From assembly GCF_005871165.1 (NCBI RefSeq), contig NZ_SWKP01000006.1, positions 448,001 to 512,000 of the forward strand: a DNA stretch of 64,000 nt. Reading direction: 5' to 3'. This stretch comes from Maricaulis alexandrii. Lineage in GTDB: Bacteria > Pseudomonadota > Alphaproteobacteria > Caulobacterales > Maricaulaceae. Made by a program: the position numbers and the translations under genes. How positions within the stretch are numbered: position 1 is the stretch's first letter; the number at the start of each line of letters is the position of its first letter. This document shows positions 1 through 10,859 of this stretch, piece after piece. The notes beneath the pieces are model-generated. The model searched no databases. It was not told where the DNA came from and was given only the letters and a program-made list of their open reading frames with translations.

Positions 1-65
1 CGCGATTTTGCCGCATGCGGATAGACTGGCGATCCGTAACATCTGATTCCGGCAAGGGGCGGGCC

Positions 66-959
66 ATGGACTGGGACAAGCTGAAGACCTTCCACGCCGC
101 GGCCATGGCCGGGTCACTGACCAAGGCGGCCGAAATGCTGGGCCTGTCCCAATCGGCGGTCTCACGCCAGATCGCCGCGCTCGAGGATGATCTGGGCGTC
201 ACTCTCTTTCACCGCCATGCGCGCGGCCTGATCCCGACCGAACCGGGCAATCTCCTCTACGAAGCCGCCCACGAAATCCACGGCAAGGTCGCGATTGCCG
301 AAGCCCGCGTCCATGATGCCCGCGATGAGCCCTCCGGCGAGCTGAAAGTCACCGCCCCGACCGCGCTGGGCGCCATCTGGCTGGCCCGGCGCCTGGAAGA
401 ATTCCATATCCAGTTCCCGCAGATCCGCATCCGGCTGATGCTGGACGACCATGAGCTGGACCTGGCCGGCCTGGAGGCCGAGGTCGGCATCCGCCCCTGG
501 CCCTCCACCCAGAATGACCTGGTCCAGCGCAAGCTGATGTCCGTGCGCCAACACCTCTATGCCAGCCATGACTATCTGGAAAAGCACGGCACACCGAAAA
601 CACCGGAAGAACTGGATGATCACCCGATCATCCATTACGGCCCGCCGCAGCTGGCGCCGATCCCGGGACTGGACTGGGCGGCCAAGGTGGGCCGCGCCGA
701 CGGCGAACCGCCGCGCCCGGCCGTGATTGAGGTCAACACCATTTATGGCGTCATGAAAGCCGTCGAAGCCGGCATGGGCGTGGCCGCCTTGCCCGATTAT
801 GTCGCGCGCGAGAACGCCAATCTGGTGGAAATTCTTCCCGACGTGGAAGGCCCTGATTTCGAAGTCTTTTTCGTCTACCCCAGCGAGCTGCGCGGCTCCC
901 GCCGCATTGTTGCGTTCCGCGATTTCCTGATCGAACAGGCCCGTCGCTGGGAGAGCTGA
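66..959 (+). CDS. LysR family transcriptional regulator
   Basis: The 297-residue protein has the LysR layout. A winged helix-turn-helix fills about residues 1-60, with the typical run of a solitary aromatic, LTKAAEMLGLSQSAVSRQI and a LEDDLGVTLFHR wing. A periplasmic-binding-type effector domain follows from about residue 85. The in-frame ATG at 15 lies 17 codons upstream and adds no family-like sequence, so I chose 66, which has a purine-rich AAGGGG upstream. The target genes and effector cannot be told. No divergent partner is visible because the gene sits at the window edge. An 11 bp inverted repeat follows the stop codon. Confidence 0.9.
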   Translation: MDWDKLKTFHAAAMAGSLTKAAEMLGLSQSAVSRQIAALEDDLGVTLFHRHARGLIPTEPGNLLYEAAHEIHGKVAIAEARVHDARDEPSGELKVTAPTALGAIWLARRLEEFHIQFPQIRIRLMLDDHELDLAGLEAEVGIRPWPSTQNDLVQRKLMSVRQHLYASHDYLEKHGTPKTPEELDDHPIIHYGPPQLAPIPGLDWAAKVGRADGEPPRPAVIEVNTIYGVMKAVEAGMGVAALPDYVARENANLVEILPDVEGPDFEVFFVYPSELRGSRRIVAFRDFLIEQARRWES

Positions 960-963
960 GGCC

Positions 964-990
964 GCATTGTGTCCAACCCGGACACAATGC
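964..990. repeat. Perfect 11 bp inverted repeat after the LysR gene
   Basis: Two 11-base arms, GCATTGTGTCC and its exact complement, are separated by AACCC and begin 4 bases after the LysR stop. No T run follows, so it is not a canonical intrinsic terminator. It could end LysR transcription, or be a protein-binding site for the structured RNA region just downstream. Confidence 0.6.
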
Positions 991-1075
991 ATGGCAAGAA
1001 TGTGGCCAACCCGCGTTTTCGCATAACTGACATGATGCGATGGCTCTTCTTTTGCCTTCGCGAATGCAGCATATA

Positions 1076-1277
1076 GACACCCGACGCGGCGGCGACGTCG
1101 CGCCTCAGACCTCCCCTTCTGAGTTTTCGCACACCCTCTCCTCCCCATATTGGTGTGCGACATCGCGCCGGGCCCCGTCTCCTCCCCCTTGAATGGGTCC
1201 GGCGCCATCTTTTTCGGGCTACCCCGCCCGCTTCATACTTCAAAGCCCCGGTCCTTCATGGACCGGGGTTTTTCTTT
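1076..1277 (+). ncRNA. Candidate structured small RNA with C-rich loops
   Basis: Four hairpins follow one another on the + strand in a stretch with no credible ORF. Hairpin A has stem 1104-1108/1119-1123 and loop ACCTCCCCTT. Hairpin B has a 9 bp stem 1127-1135/1152-1160 and a loop with CTCTCCTCCCC. Hairpin C has an 11 bp stem 1165-1175/1195-1205 with one G-U pair and a loop with TCTCCTCCCCC. Hairpin D is an intrinsic terminator, 1246-1254/1260-1268, followed by TTTTT. Loops with CCUCCUCCC-like anti-Shine-Dalgarno sequence are the hallmark of the alphaproteobacterial cuckoo / alpha-r14 / CcsR small RNAs. Membership is inferred from memory of that family. The 5' end is a guess, just after the weak -10-like TATAG at 1072-1076. 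Confidence 0.6.
1246..1277 (+). terminator. Intrinsic terminator of the candidate small RNA
   Basis: A 9 bp GC-rich stem, CCCCGGTCC paired with GGACCGGGG, has a TTCAT loop and is followed by TTTTTCTTT. It lies 287 bases beyond the LysR stop with no ORF between, which supports an independent short transcript ending here. Confidence 0.85.
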
Positions 1278-1314
1278 GGCGGAACATTAGGTCTGACCAA
1301 CAGCTTCCAGGATT

Positions 1315-1480
1315 GTCATCCCGGCCGAATGGCCTGCGAAAGCAGGCCGCAGAGCCGGGACCCATAAACACAGACCTCGCCCGAAAGCAGGCGCCGCTGT
1401 TCCTCTAAACTGGATCCGCACCGGGATTATAGGTCCCGGACTTCCTCCCGGCTCAAGGCCGGGCATCCATCCGGGATGAC
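1315..1480 (-). repeat. Palindromic intergenic repeat, family 1 copy 1
   Basis: The 166 bp element is bounded by the inverted ends GTCATCCCGG and CCGGGATGAC and contains nested hairpins. Its reverse complement matches the left half of the element at 12102-12220 almost base for base. This is the style of REP/BIME-like dispersed palindromes in GC-rich proteobacteria. It lies between the candidate small RNA and the dps terminator. Confidence 0.75.
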
Positions 1481-1542
1481 ACATGTTTGGGCAGGAAGGC
1501 ATGAACGATCAGCGGCAACACAAATTCGCCGCATGCAGCCAC

Positions 1543-1571
1543 AAAAAAAGCCCCGGCACACAGGCCGGGGC
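1543..1571 (-). terminator. Intrinsic terminator of the first dps gene
   Basis: On the minus strand a perfect 8 bp stem, GCCCCGGC with its complement (1550-1557/1564-1571), is followed by seven T residues (complement of 1543-1549). It begins 26 bases after the dps stop codon. Confidence 0.85.
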
Positions 1572-1596
1572 TCTTCCATTCCAACTATCCCGCCAA

Positions 1597-2064
1597 TCAA
1601 CCAATCGTCGAGCGCAGCATCCAGGCGGTTTTCTCGTGCTCGGTCAGGCGCGGGGTGAGGATGTCGGCGGTGGCTTCGTCACCATTGGCATCGGCCAGTT
1701 CCAGCGCCTTGCGGATGGTGGCGACCACGGTCTCGTGACCCTTCACCAGGTCCTTCAGCATGTCATTGGCATCCTTGGCATCACCGCCGGACTTGATCGA
1801 AGCGGCTTCCTGCATCTCGCCATAGGAACGCGGGGCGACCACATCGAGGGCGCGGATCCGTTCCGCGATCACATCGGTCGCGGCCCACAGCTCATTGTAC
1901 TGGACCTCGAACAGATTGTGCAGGTCGTGGAAGCGCGGTCCCGTGACATTCCAGTGATAGACATGGGTTTTGAAATAGAGCGCGTAGGTGTCCGCCAGGA
2001 CAGAAGTGACGGCCTTGGCCATCGTTTCGCGTTGCGTGTCCGTCAGACCCATATTGATGCTCAT
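1597..2064 (-). CDS. dps: Dps family DNA-binding ferritin-like protein
   Basis: The 155-residue protein has the Dps four-helix core. YALYFKTHVYHWNVTGPRFHDLHNLFEVQY carries the conserved ferroxidase histidines and the WNV(T)G motif, and DVIAERIRAL carries the second metal site. The family stores iron, uses hydrogen peroxide to oxidise Fe(II), and protects DNA under stress. The start is the ATG at 2064, because GGAGAGA (2073-2067) forms its ribosome binding site; the ATG at 2076 overlaps that site. A paralogue lies at 50021-50524. It is probably monocistronic, with an intrinsic terminator 26 bases beyond the stop. Confidence 0.93.
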   Translation of the reverse strand: MSINMGLTDTQRETMAKAVTSVLADTYALYFKTHVYHWNVTGPRFHDLHNLFEVQYNELWAATDVIAERIRALDVVAPRSYGEMQEAASIKSGGDAKDANDMLKDLVKGHETVVATIRKALELADANGDEATADILTPRLTEHEKTAWMLRSTIG

Positions 2065-2180
2065 TATTCTCTCCATTTTGGTTCGCGTGCGGCCAGGCCG
2101 CGGCGTCTCCGTCTATATGGGTGACCGAAATCCATAATTCAAATCAGGATTTATTGGGCCACCCATAGAGGAAGTCGATA

Positions 2181-3979
<1,799 letters not shown>

Positions 3980-5893
3980 CCTTCACTCCCTTGGGCCAAG
4001 TGACAATAAACACGCTTCCCCGGGCCTGCTCCGGATCCGATTCAAGCCGGATTTCGCCGCCGGAATGCTTCAAAGCCTTGCGCACAATGGCCAGCCCGAT
4101 CCCGCTGGCCTCCAACTCGTCGCGCGAGGTCAATGTCTGGAAAATCTCGAAAATCCTGGCATGGAAACGCGGGTCGATGCCCGGCCCGTCATCGGCGACA
4201 CGCACAGCGACCCACTCCCCCAGGTCTTCCGCCGTGATCCGGATCTTTCCCTGCGGCCGGTCATGATGCTTCGCGGCATTGCTGATCAGGTTGAGCAAAG
4301 TGGCATCGAAAAGGCCCCGGTCCATTTTCAGCTCAACGCCTTTCAGGTCGACCTCCACAGCCATCCCTGCCGGCGGCGAGGCCAGGCTCACCACCTCGCG
4401 CACGGCCGTGTCGAGCTCAAAGCGTTCGGGACGGCGTTGGGACTGGCCGATCCGCGAATAGGACAGCAAGGCATCCAGCAGATCCTGCAATCGCTCGATC
4501 CGCGTATCCATCTGGTTCAGATAACGCGCGGTGCGAGGATCCGCGTCCTCTGCGAGATCCTTCTTCAACCAGATCGCCAATTGCCGGATTCCTCGCAGGG
4601 GGGCCTTCAGGTCGTGGGAGGCGACATGGGCAAACTTGTCGAGCTCCTGCACGGCGGCCCGCAAGTCCCGGTTCGCCTCCCGCAAGCGATGCGTCTCCTG
4701 CGCCCGGTGCACAAAATGCACAGCCACGCCGACCAGCACCGTCGCCAGCAACCCGACCCCCGCGACGATCTCCGGCAGAGCCGTCCGCGCAATCGCCGGG
4801 TCAATGGCCGCCAGCTGCGCCACACGTTGGGCCTCGTAATGGGTCAGCGCCACCCAAAGTCCCGCCAGCAGGGTCAATGATGCCACCACGACGGGCGACA
4901 CGATGGAGAAGGAGCGCGACTGGCCACGCCGGCTTTCCAGTCGCCAGGCCTTGCAGGCGGCGCCGATCCCGAAAATCAGGAAGCCGACAGAGGTGTGGAT
5001 CGCCATCCGGGTATGGACGCTCCAGCCGAACAGGACTTCCAGCCCGCTGGCATAGCCGGCCAGGGACAGAAGCGCGAGCCCGATCACGACCGGGCTGATG
5101 ATCAGCAGGGAGCTGCGGGCCAAGGGGCGTTCTCCCGGCAGGGAGGCGCCGATCAGAAAACCGCCACACAGGACAAAGGCCACGGCCGTATTCGGCGCCA
5201 TGCGGCCCGGGTGCGAGGTTTCCACCTCCGTGAAATGGGTCATGAACAATTCGTCCAGACCGAAAGACAGGCCGGTGAGGTACTGGATCAGGGTGAGACC
5301 GGCGATCAGCCCGATCGCCATCCCCAGCCCCGTTGCAAGCCGCCAGCGTTGCAGCGCGACCAGCCACAGCCCCGCTCCGGACAGCCCAAAACACAACGCC
5401 GTGTTGAATTGCATCGGTGTGAAGGTCGGATTGATCTGCACAATGGCCGGCGACTGAATCGCCCACCCGGACATTACGACACAGCCCATCAGCACGAGAA
5501 GGCTGGCACTGATCCGCACGATCAAGGCCGCCCAAGCCTGAAAACCCTTCGGAATTACAGACACAAGGCGAGAAACCTCACCAAACCTGTCGATGGGGAA
5601 TATCCGGCCGGTCATGCGCGACATTCCAAGCCTGTTTCCATCAATCCAGAGTAACGCAGTCGGATTTGGCAGGCTACCCCGTGGTTGCAATCCAGGATCA
5701 AATTTGACGTTGCCGTAAACAAATCCTGTCCCCGGCCAGCGCCCCGTAATCGCCCAGATTTTCCCTGCTCTCGCCCTATTCTGGCCCTCTGGCATCCCTG
5801 ATCCCGTTCCAGCGTGACAGTGGACAGGGACGCCGGCTGCCCCGCCACCTCACCTCGCAACGGGGCGGCCGGCACAACAGGGGAGACACCGGC

Positions 5894-8134
5894 ATGGCGT
5901 CTGCGCACACATCTCACTCATCCGGCGGACAGGCCGGTTTCGGACTCATCCTCGCCATCGCCGCTTTTGCGATATCCGGCTTTCTCTTCTGGTCGGACGC
6001 CCGCGCGGACACGCTGGCCGAACCGGCAGATCCCCGGGCCATCGATGGCCTGGTCCGCCTGTCAGAGATGCAGGAAGGCGCGCTGCTGATCGAGACCGTC
6101 GAACCGGGCTACTACCTGCCCGCCCCCATGCTGGCGACCGACATGGCGGTCGAGATCGCCGGGCCGATCATCCGCACCACGATCACCCAGCGTTTCGAGA
6201 ACCCGTCCGACCAGTGGGTCGAGGCGCGCTATGTCTTTCCCCTGCCCGCCAATAGCGGCGTCGATCGCCTGCGCATGCAGGTCGGTGACCGCTTCATCGA
6301 AGGCCAGATCCATGAACGCCAGGCCGCGCGCCGCATCTATGAGCAGGCCCGCGATAATGGCCAACGGGCCAGCCTGGTCGAACAGGAACGGCCCAACATG
6401 TTCACCACCTCGGTGGCGAATATCGGACCGGGCGAGACCATCATCATCCAGATCGAATACCAGGACGTCGCCCGCTTGCGTGACGGCACGTTCGAAATGC
6501 GGCTCCCGCTCGGTCTGACCCCGCGTTTCATTCCGCGCACCGACGACTACCTCCTGGTCAGCGAAACAAACCCGTCGCCTGCCGTCCCCGACGCCCACCG
6601 GATCACGCCGCCCGTCATGGCCCCCTCCAGCGAGCCGGGCGACCGCTTGCGCCTGCCGGTGACGATCTCGGCGCAGCTGCGCCCCGGCTTCGAGCTCGGC
6701 GAAATCACCAGCCTCTATCACGCCACCCGGATCGACCGGTCCGAACCGGACATCGCGCAGATCGAATTGGCCGATGGCCCGATCCCGGCCAATCGGGATT
6801 TTGTCCTGACCTGGCGTCCCGCCAATGAAACCGCGCCCAGCGCGTCGCTCTTCACCGAGGACTGGGAGGGCGAGACCTATCTCCTGGCCCAGATCCTGCC
6901 GCCCGCCACCCTGAATGCCGATGCCCCGCGCCGTCCGCGCGAGACCATCTTCGTGATCGACAATTCCGGTTCCATGGCCGGAACCTCCATGCGCCAGGCG
7001 CGGGACGCCCTGCTGGCCGCCCTCGACCGGCTCCAGCCGGAGGACCGGTTCAACATCATCCGCTTCGACAACACGATGGAGCAGGTCTTCCCCGCTCCGG
7101 TGGAAGCCAGTGATGGACGCCTGCGGCAGGCCCGCCGCTTCGTGCGCAATCTGGACGCTGAAGGCGGCACCAACATGCTGCCCGCCATGCGCGCCGCCCT
7201 GACCGATGACACACCGGAGGATACCAGCCGCGTCCGCCAGGTGGTCTTCCTGACCGACGGCGCCATCGGCAATGAGCGCGAGCTGTTCCGGGAGATCCAC
7301 AACCGTCTCGGCCGCTCCCGCCTCTTCCCGGTCGGGATCGGATCGGCGCCGAACACCTATTTCATGGAACGCGCAGCCCGCGCGGGCCGCGGCACCTTCA
7401 CCCATATCGGCGATGTGTCCGAAGTCTCCGAGCGCATGGCCCAGCTCTACACCGCGCTGGAACGCCCGGTGATGACCCATCTCGATGCCCTGTTCGCCGA
7501 AGGCACGCTGTCGGAGATCTGGCCGGCGCCGCTGCCCGATCTCTATTACGGCGAGCCCGTGCTCATGACAGCGCGCCTGTCCGATCCGGACGGCATGCTC
7601 CTGCTGGAAGGCCGCCTGGCCCAGTCCGGCTGGCAGACCCGGCTCGACCTCGCCGAGGCGCAACCGGCCGAAGGCATCGCCGCCCTGTGGGCCCGCAACC
7701 GGATCAAGGGGATCGAGGAGACCCGCTTCCAGGGTGCCCCTGCGGACCGGATCGACGCGGCCGTCCTGCAGACCGCCCTGGATTTCCACCTCGTCTCCCG
7801 CCTGACCAGCCTGGTGGCGGTCGACGTCACGCCGGCCCGCCCGGCCGACCAGCCGCTCAACAGCCAGGACATCGCCCAGATGACCCCGCACGGCTGGGAC
7901 TTCGATGCGGTCACCCGCAATACCAGCCCGGTCGACCACGCTGCCCTGGACCCAGAGCTCCTGCGGCGCCTGCGGGTCCATGCCTCGCCGGAGGAGGCCG
8001 CGCTGGCCGCCGAAAACGGCCTGCCCCTGCCGGCCACGGCCACGCCGCGCGAGCTCCTGACCTGGCTCGGTGCCCTCCTGATGCTGGCTGGGCTGATCTT
8101 CCTGATGATGAACCGGGAGCGTCGCCTGTGGTAA
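5894..8134 (+). CDS. VIT and VWA domain sortase target protein
   Basis: The 746-residue exported protein matches the marine proteobacterial sortase target type. In order: an N-terminal signal/transmembrane segment (about 16-37), a VIT domain (about 45-180, with VEARYVFPLP and NPSDQWVEA), a von Willebrand A domain from about 350 with the MIDAS motif DNSGSMAG, and a C-terminal sorting region with LPATATP, a hydrophobic span and an RERR tail. A GGGGAG ribosome site precedes the ATG. The sortase gene overlaps its last codons. The protein is probably anchored to an envelope layer, and its ligand is unknown. Confidence 0.9.
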   Translation: MASAHTSHSSGGQAGFGLILAIAAFAISGFLFWSDARADTLAEPADPRAIDGLVRLSEMQEGALLIETVEPGYYLPAPMLATDMAVEIAGPIIRTTITQRFENPSDQWVEARYVFPLPANSGVDRLRMQVGDRFIEGQIHERQAARRIYEQARDNGQRASLVEQERPNMFTTSVANIGPGETIIIQIEYQDVARLRDGTFEMRLPLGLTPRFIPRTDDYLLVSETNPSPAVPDAHRITPPVMAPSSEPGDRLRLPVTISAQLRPGFELGEITSLYHATRIDRSEPDIAQIELADGPIPANRDFVLTWRPANETAPSASLFTEDWEGETYLLAQILPPATLNADAPRRPRETIFVIDNSGSMAGTSMRQARDALLAALDRLQPEDRFNIIRFDNTMEQVFPAPVEASDGRLRQARRFVRNLDAEGGTNMLPAMRAALTDDTPEDTSRVRQVVFLTDGAIGNERELFREIHNRLGRSRLFPVGIGSAPNTYFMERAARAGRGTFTHIGDVSEVSERMAQLYTALERPVMTHLDALFAEGTLSEIWPAPLPDLYYGEPVLMTARLSDPDGMLLLEGRLAQSGWQTRLDLAEAQPAEGIAALWARNRIKGIEETRFQGAPADRIDAAVLQTALDFHLVSRLTSLVAVDVTPARPADQPLNSQDIAQMTPHGWDFDAVTRNTSPVDHAALDPELLRRLRVHASPEEAALAAENGLPLPATATPRELLTWLGALLMLAGLIFLMMNRERRLW

Positions 8135-8715
8135 GCCGCACCTCCCTCCTGCGGGGCGGCGCCATCGCCTGCCTCGCCGCCGGAGCCCTGGTCCTGGCCC
8201 AGGGTCTCTGGATCCCCGTGAAAGCCGACATTGCACAACTCCTTCTGGCGCAAGCCTGGACGCGTGCAATCGACGGAGAGTCCGCGCCAACACCATGGCC
8301 CTGGGCCGATACCTGGCCCGTGGCGCGGCTCTCCGTTCCGCAATTGGGCGAGCATGCCATCGTGCTCGCCGAAGCCGGAGGCGAAGCCCTCGCCTTCGGC
8401 CCCTCCCTGCTCAACGCCTCGGCGGCCCCTGGCGAGAACGGGGTGAGCGTCATTGCCGCCCATCGCGACACGCATTTCGCCTTCCTGCAACATGTGGAAG
8501 CCGGCCAGACCATTGTCGTGGAACGCCCGGACGGGCCGCCTGCGCTTTACCGGGTTACCGGCAGCGAGATTGTCGAGGCCGACCGGTCCGGCATCCAGGT
8601 CGAGGGCGGTCCCCCGCGCCTGGCCCTGGTCACTTGCTGGCCCTTCGGATCGATCACGCCGGGCCCGCTGCGCTATGTCGTCTGGGCGGAAGCTGTGGAC
8701 ATAAACACGATTTAA
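8128..8715 (+). CDS. Sortase, marine proteobacterial type
   Basis: A 195-residue transpeptidase with an N-terminal membrane anchor (about residues 4-27) and the sortase triad: H112 in IAAHRDTHF, C170 in LVTCWPFG and R182 in GPLRYVVW. The start is GTG at 8128, which overlaps the stop of the target gene by 7 bases and has GGGAG 8 bases upstream. The coupling implies that it cleaves the LPATA-like signal of the protein encoded just before it. Dedicated one-enzyme, one-substrate pairs of this kind are known in marine Gram-negative bacteria, but the acceptor to which the substrate is linked is not evident. Confidence 0.9.
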   Translation: MVSRTSLLRGGAIACLAAGALVLAQGLWIPVKADIAQLLLAQAWTRAIDGESAPTPWPWADTWPVARLSVPQLGEHAIVLAEAGGEALAFGPSLLNASAAPGENGVSVIAAHRDTHFAFLQHVEAGQTIVVERPDGPPALYRVTGSEIVEADRSGIQVEGGPPRLALVTCWPFGSITPGPLRYVVWAEAVDINTI

Positions 8716-8796
8716 GCGCGCCCGCGCTGGTCAGCCCGCCCGCCCTCGTTTACCCCTGAAAGCGTCTTGACGGCGGGGGCCGAGCAGGAGTGTGGG

Positions 8797-9576
8797 TTGG
8801 GCGGTGAGTTTTTGACCGCGCCGAGTGAAACCGTGCGCCGCCGCATTGTGGCCGGCGGGCTCGCGCTCGCCATCAATACCGGCCTCATCGCGCTTCTTCT
8901 GTTTCTGCCGCGCACGCCGCTGGCAGACCCCGCGCCTGAAACCGTCGATGTCGTGCTCGTCACGCTGCCACCGCAAACGCCAGACCCCGAACCTGAACCC
9001 GAGCCCGAAGCTGAGCCGGAACCCGCGCCCGAACCAGAACCGGTCGAGCCGGAAACCGCGACCCCGGTCGAACAGACCCCAGCCGACCCGGCAATCCCCG
9101 AACAGCCCGCCGCGCCCGCCCCACTTGCCCGTCGCGACTCCCAAGGGGAGGACGAGGAGGACGAAACCGAAACTTCCCGGCCGGTCACCGGCGGCGGCCA
9201 CCCGCAGACCGAATTCACCGGCGAGGCCCTGCCTTTCCCGGCCGGGCCGGGCTCGACCGGCTATGCCGTGCGCAATGCCTTCTGCCTGTCCAGCTCCGAC
9301 GCCAATCGCGAAGCCGGGAATTGTCCGGACGGGGAGTGGAACGACATCGATCTCCTGCAGCATGTCAGCCCGGAAAAACTCGCCCGCGTCGAGGCCATGA
9401 TGCAAATGGACCTGCAAGCCGGGATCGCCGAGATGCAAGGCGCTGACCGCCTCCCCGTCCGCGACCTCGCCGGCCAGCCCACCCTCGACAATCCCGCCAA
9501 CCGCACCACCGGCGCCGCCGACCAGATGCGCGACACCCTGCCCGCCCTGCAACCGGACCCGGCCTTCGGGAATTAG
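8797..9576 (+). CDS. TonB-like membrane-anchored Pro/Glu-rich protein
   Basis: A predicted 259-residue protein. One transmembrane helix (GGLALAINTGLIALLLFLP) is followed by a rigid Pro-Glu repeat (residues about 65-90), an acidic linker and a C-terminal globular part with two cysteines. The front half resembles TonB or TolA anchors, but I see no TonB C-terminal fold. The TTG at 8797 is preceded by AGGAG at a good distance. TTG 8767, TTG 8812 and GTG 8833 are alternatives, so the start is uncertain. It follows the sortase gene by 81 bases in the same direction and may share its transcript. Confidence 0.65.
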   Translation: MGGEFLTAPSETVRRRIVAGGLALAINTGLIALLLFLPRTPLADPAPETVDVVLVTLPPQTPDPEPEPEPEAEPEPAPEPEPVEPETATPVEQTPADPAIPEQPAAPAPLARRDSQGEDEEDETETSRPVTGGGHPQTEFTGEALPFPAGPGSTGYAVRNAFCLSSSDANREAGNCPDGEWNDIDLLQHVSPEKLARVEAMMQMDLQAGIAEMQGADRLPVRDLAGQPTLDNPANRTTGAADQMRDTLPALQPDPAFGN

Positions 9577-9592
9577 GGCGCTTAAGCCCCCT

Positions 9593-9730
9593 CCTTCCCC
9601 TTGATGGGGAAGGTGCCGGGCGCATGCCCGGCGGAAGGGGTGAAAGCGCAAAGCGCTTTCGGATTCTCTGAGCGTCACCCACTCCACCGCTTCGCGGTCC
9701 CCCTCGCCCATCAAGGGCGAGGAGAAGGAC
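9593..9730. repeat. REP-like inverted repeat block, composite family variant
   Basis: The block begins and ends with complementary CCTTCCCCTTGATGGGGAAGG-like and CTCGCCCATCAAGGGCGAG hairpins. It contains CCGGGCGCATGCCCGG and AAGCGCAAAGCGCTTT palindromes. It fills most of the 206 bp between the TonB-like gene and ltaE and resembles the outer parts of the repeats at 20775 and 53340. Confidence 0.55.
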
Positions 9731-9782
9731 AACCCAGCACCGCCCGATTGACGCCAACCGCCAACTCGCCTCCATTGGCGTC

Positions 9783-10805
9783 ATGAATTTCCTGTCTGAT
9801 ACGACCGCCCCCGCCCATCCGGCCCTCATCGAGGCCATCAGCGCCGCCAATACGGGCTTCGCGCCCAGCTATGGCAATGATCCGGTCTCCGCCCGTGTCG
9901 AGACCAAGCTGAAAGAAATTTTCGAGACCGATCTGAAAGTGCTCTTTGCAGTCTCGGGAACGGCATCGAATGCTCTGTCCCTGTCCGTGCTCTGCCCCAA
10001 TCACGGCGCCATACTGTGCCATGACGAAGCCCATATTCACCGAGATGAGCGTGGCGCGCCGGAATTCTTTACCGGTGGCGGCAAGCTGATCCCGCTCCTG
10101 GGCGATCATGCGAAAGTCTCATTGGACGCCCTCGACCGCGCGCTGGGCGAGATCCCGGAAGGCTTCGTCCATTCCAGCCCGGTGCGGGTCCTCTCCCTGT
10201 CCAACCTGACCGAAAGCGGCACCGCCTACACACCGTCCGAAGTCGCCGAGCGTGCCTCACGGGTCAAATCCCGCCCCGCCTTCGTTCACATGGACGGCGC
10301 CCGTTTCGCCAATGCCCTGGTAACGCTGAACTGTTCGCCGGCCGAACTGACCTGGAAGGCCGGGGTCGATGCGCTCTGCTTCGGGGCCACCAAGAATGGC
10401 GCCATGGGGGCCGAAGCCATCATCCTCTTCCCCTCCGTCATGGACCGGTTTGAGGAACTCCAGGCGCGCCAGAAACGCGCCGGCCACATGGCCCCGAAAA
10501 TGCGCTTCCTGGCCTCGCAGTTCGATGCCTGGCTGCGCGATGATCTCTGGCTCGACCTCGCCCGTACAGCCAATGCCCGCGCCCGGCGTCTCGCCGACGG
10601 TCTGGCCCAGGCGAATGGCGTGGAAGTCCTCCACCCCGTCCAGGGCAATGAGATCTTCGCCCGCATTCCCGAAGCCCTCGGCGACCGCCTCATGGCCGCC
10701 GGCGCCGGCTTCTACCAATGGCCGGACGGTTCCTGCCGCTTCGTGACGTCCTGGTGCACCGAGCATGCGGAGATTGATGCGCTGCTGGCGGCGGCGCGGG
10801 GCTAG
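9783..10805 (+). CDS. ltaE: Low-specificity threonine aldolase
   Basis: The 340-residue PLP enzyme is of the beta-eliminating lyase / threonine aldolase family, which cleaves L-threonine or L-allo-threonine to glycine and acetaldehyde. It shows the N-terminal FLSDTTAPAHPAL, the ligand segment HDEAHIHRDERGAPEFFTGG, the FVHMDGARFANA motif and the PLP lysine K204 in CFGATKNGAMG. The length is normal for the family. It stands alone between repeat blocks. Glycine formed here could feed the glycine cleavage system encoded at 53.6-58.1 kb, which is inference. Confidence 0.9.
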   Translation: MNFLSDTTAPAHPALIEAISAANTGFAPSYGNDPVSARVETKLKEIFETDLKVLFAVSGTASNALSLSVLCPNHGAILCHDEAHIHRDERGAPEFFTGGGKLIPLLGDHAKVSLDALDRALGEIPEGFVHSSPVRVLSLSNLTESGTAYTPSEVAERASRVKSRPAFVHMDGARFANALVTLNCSPAELTWKAGVDALCFGATKNGAMGAEAIILFPSVMDRFEELQARQKRAGHMAPKMRFLASQFDAWLRDDLWLDLARTANARARRLADGLAQANGVEVLHPVQGNEIFARIPEALGDRLMAAGAGFYQWPDGSCRFVTSWCTEHAEIDALLAAARG

Positions 10806-10859
10806 GCCGGACAGGTCTAGGCATCGGGGAGAGCGGGCGGTCCATGACGGATCAAATGC

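Noticed and set aside
6062-8296. 744-codon open frame on the - strand
   Set aside because: It mirrors the VIT/VWA sortase target gene. Composition is typical of an antisense shadow.
8797-9576. Full TonB protein
   Set aside because: The anchor and Pro/Glu rod resemble TonB, but the C-terminal domain shows no TonB-type ending and no ExbB/ExbD genes are near.
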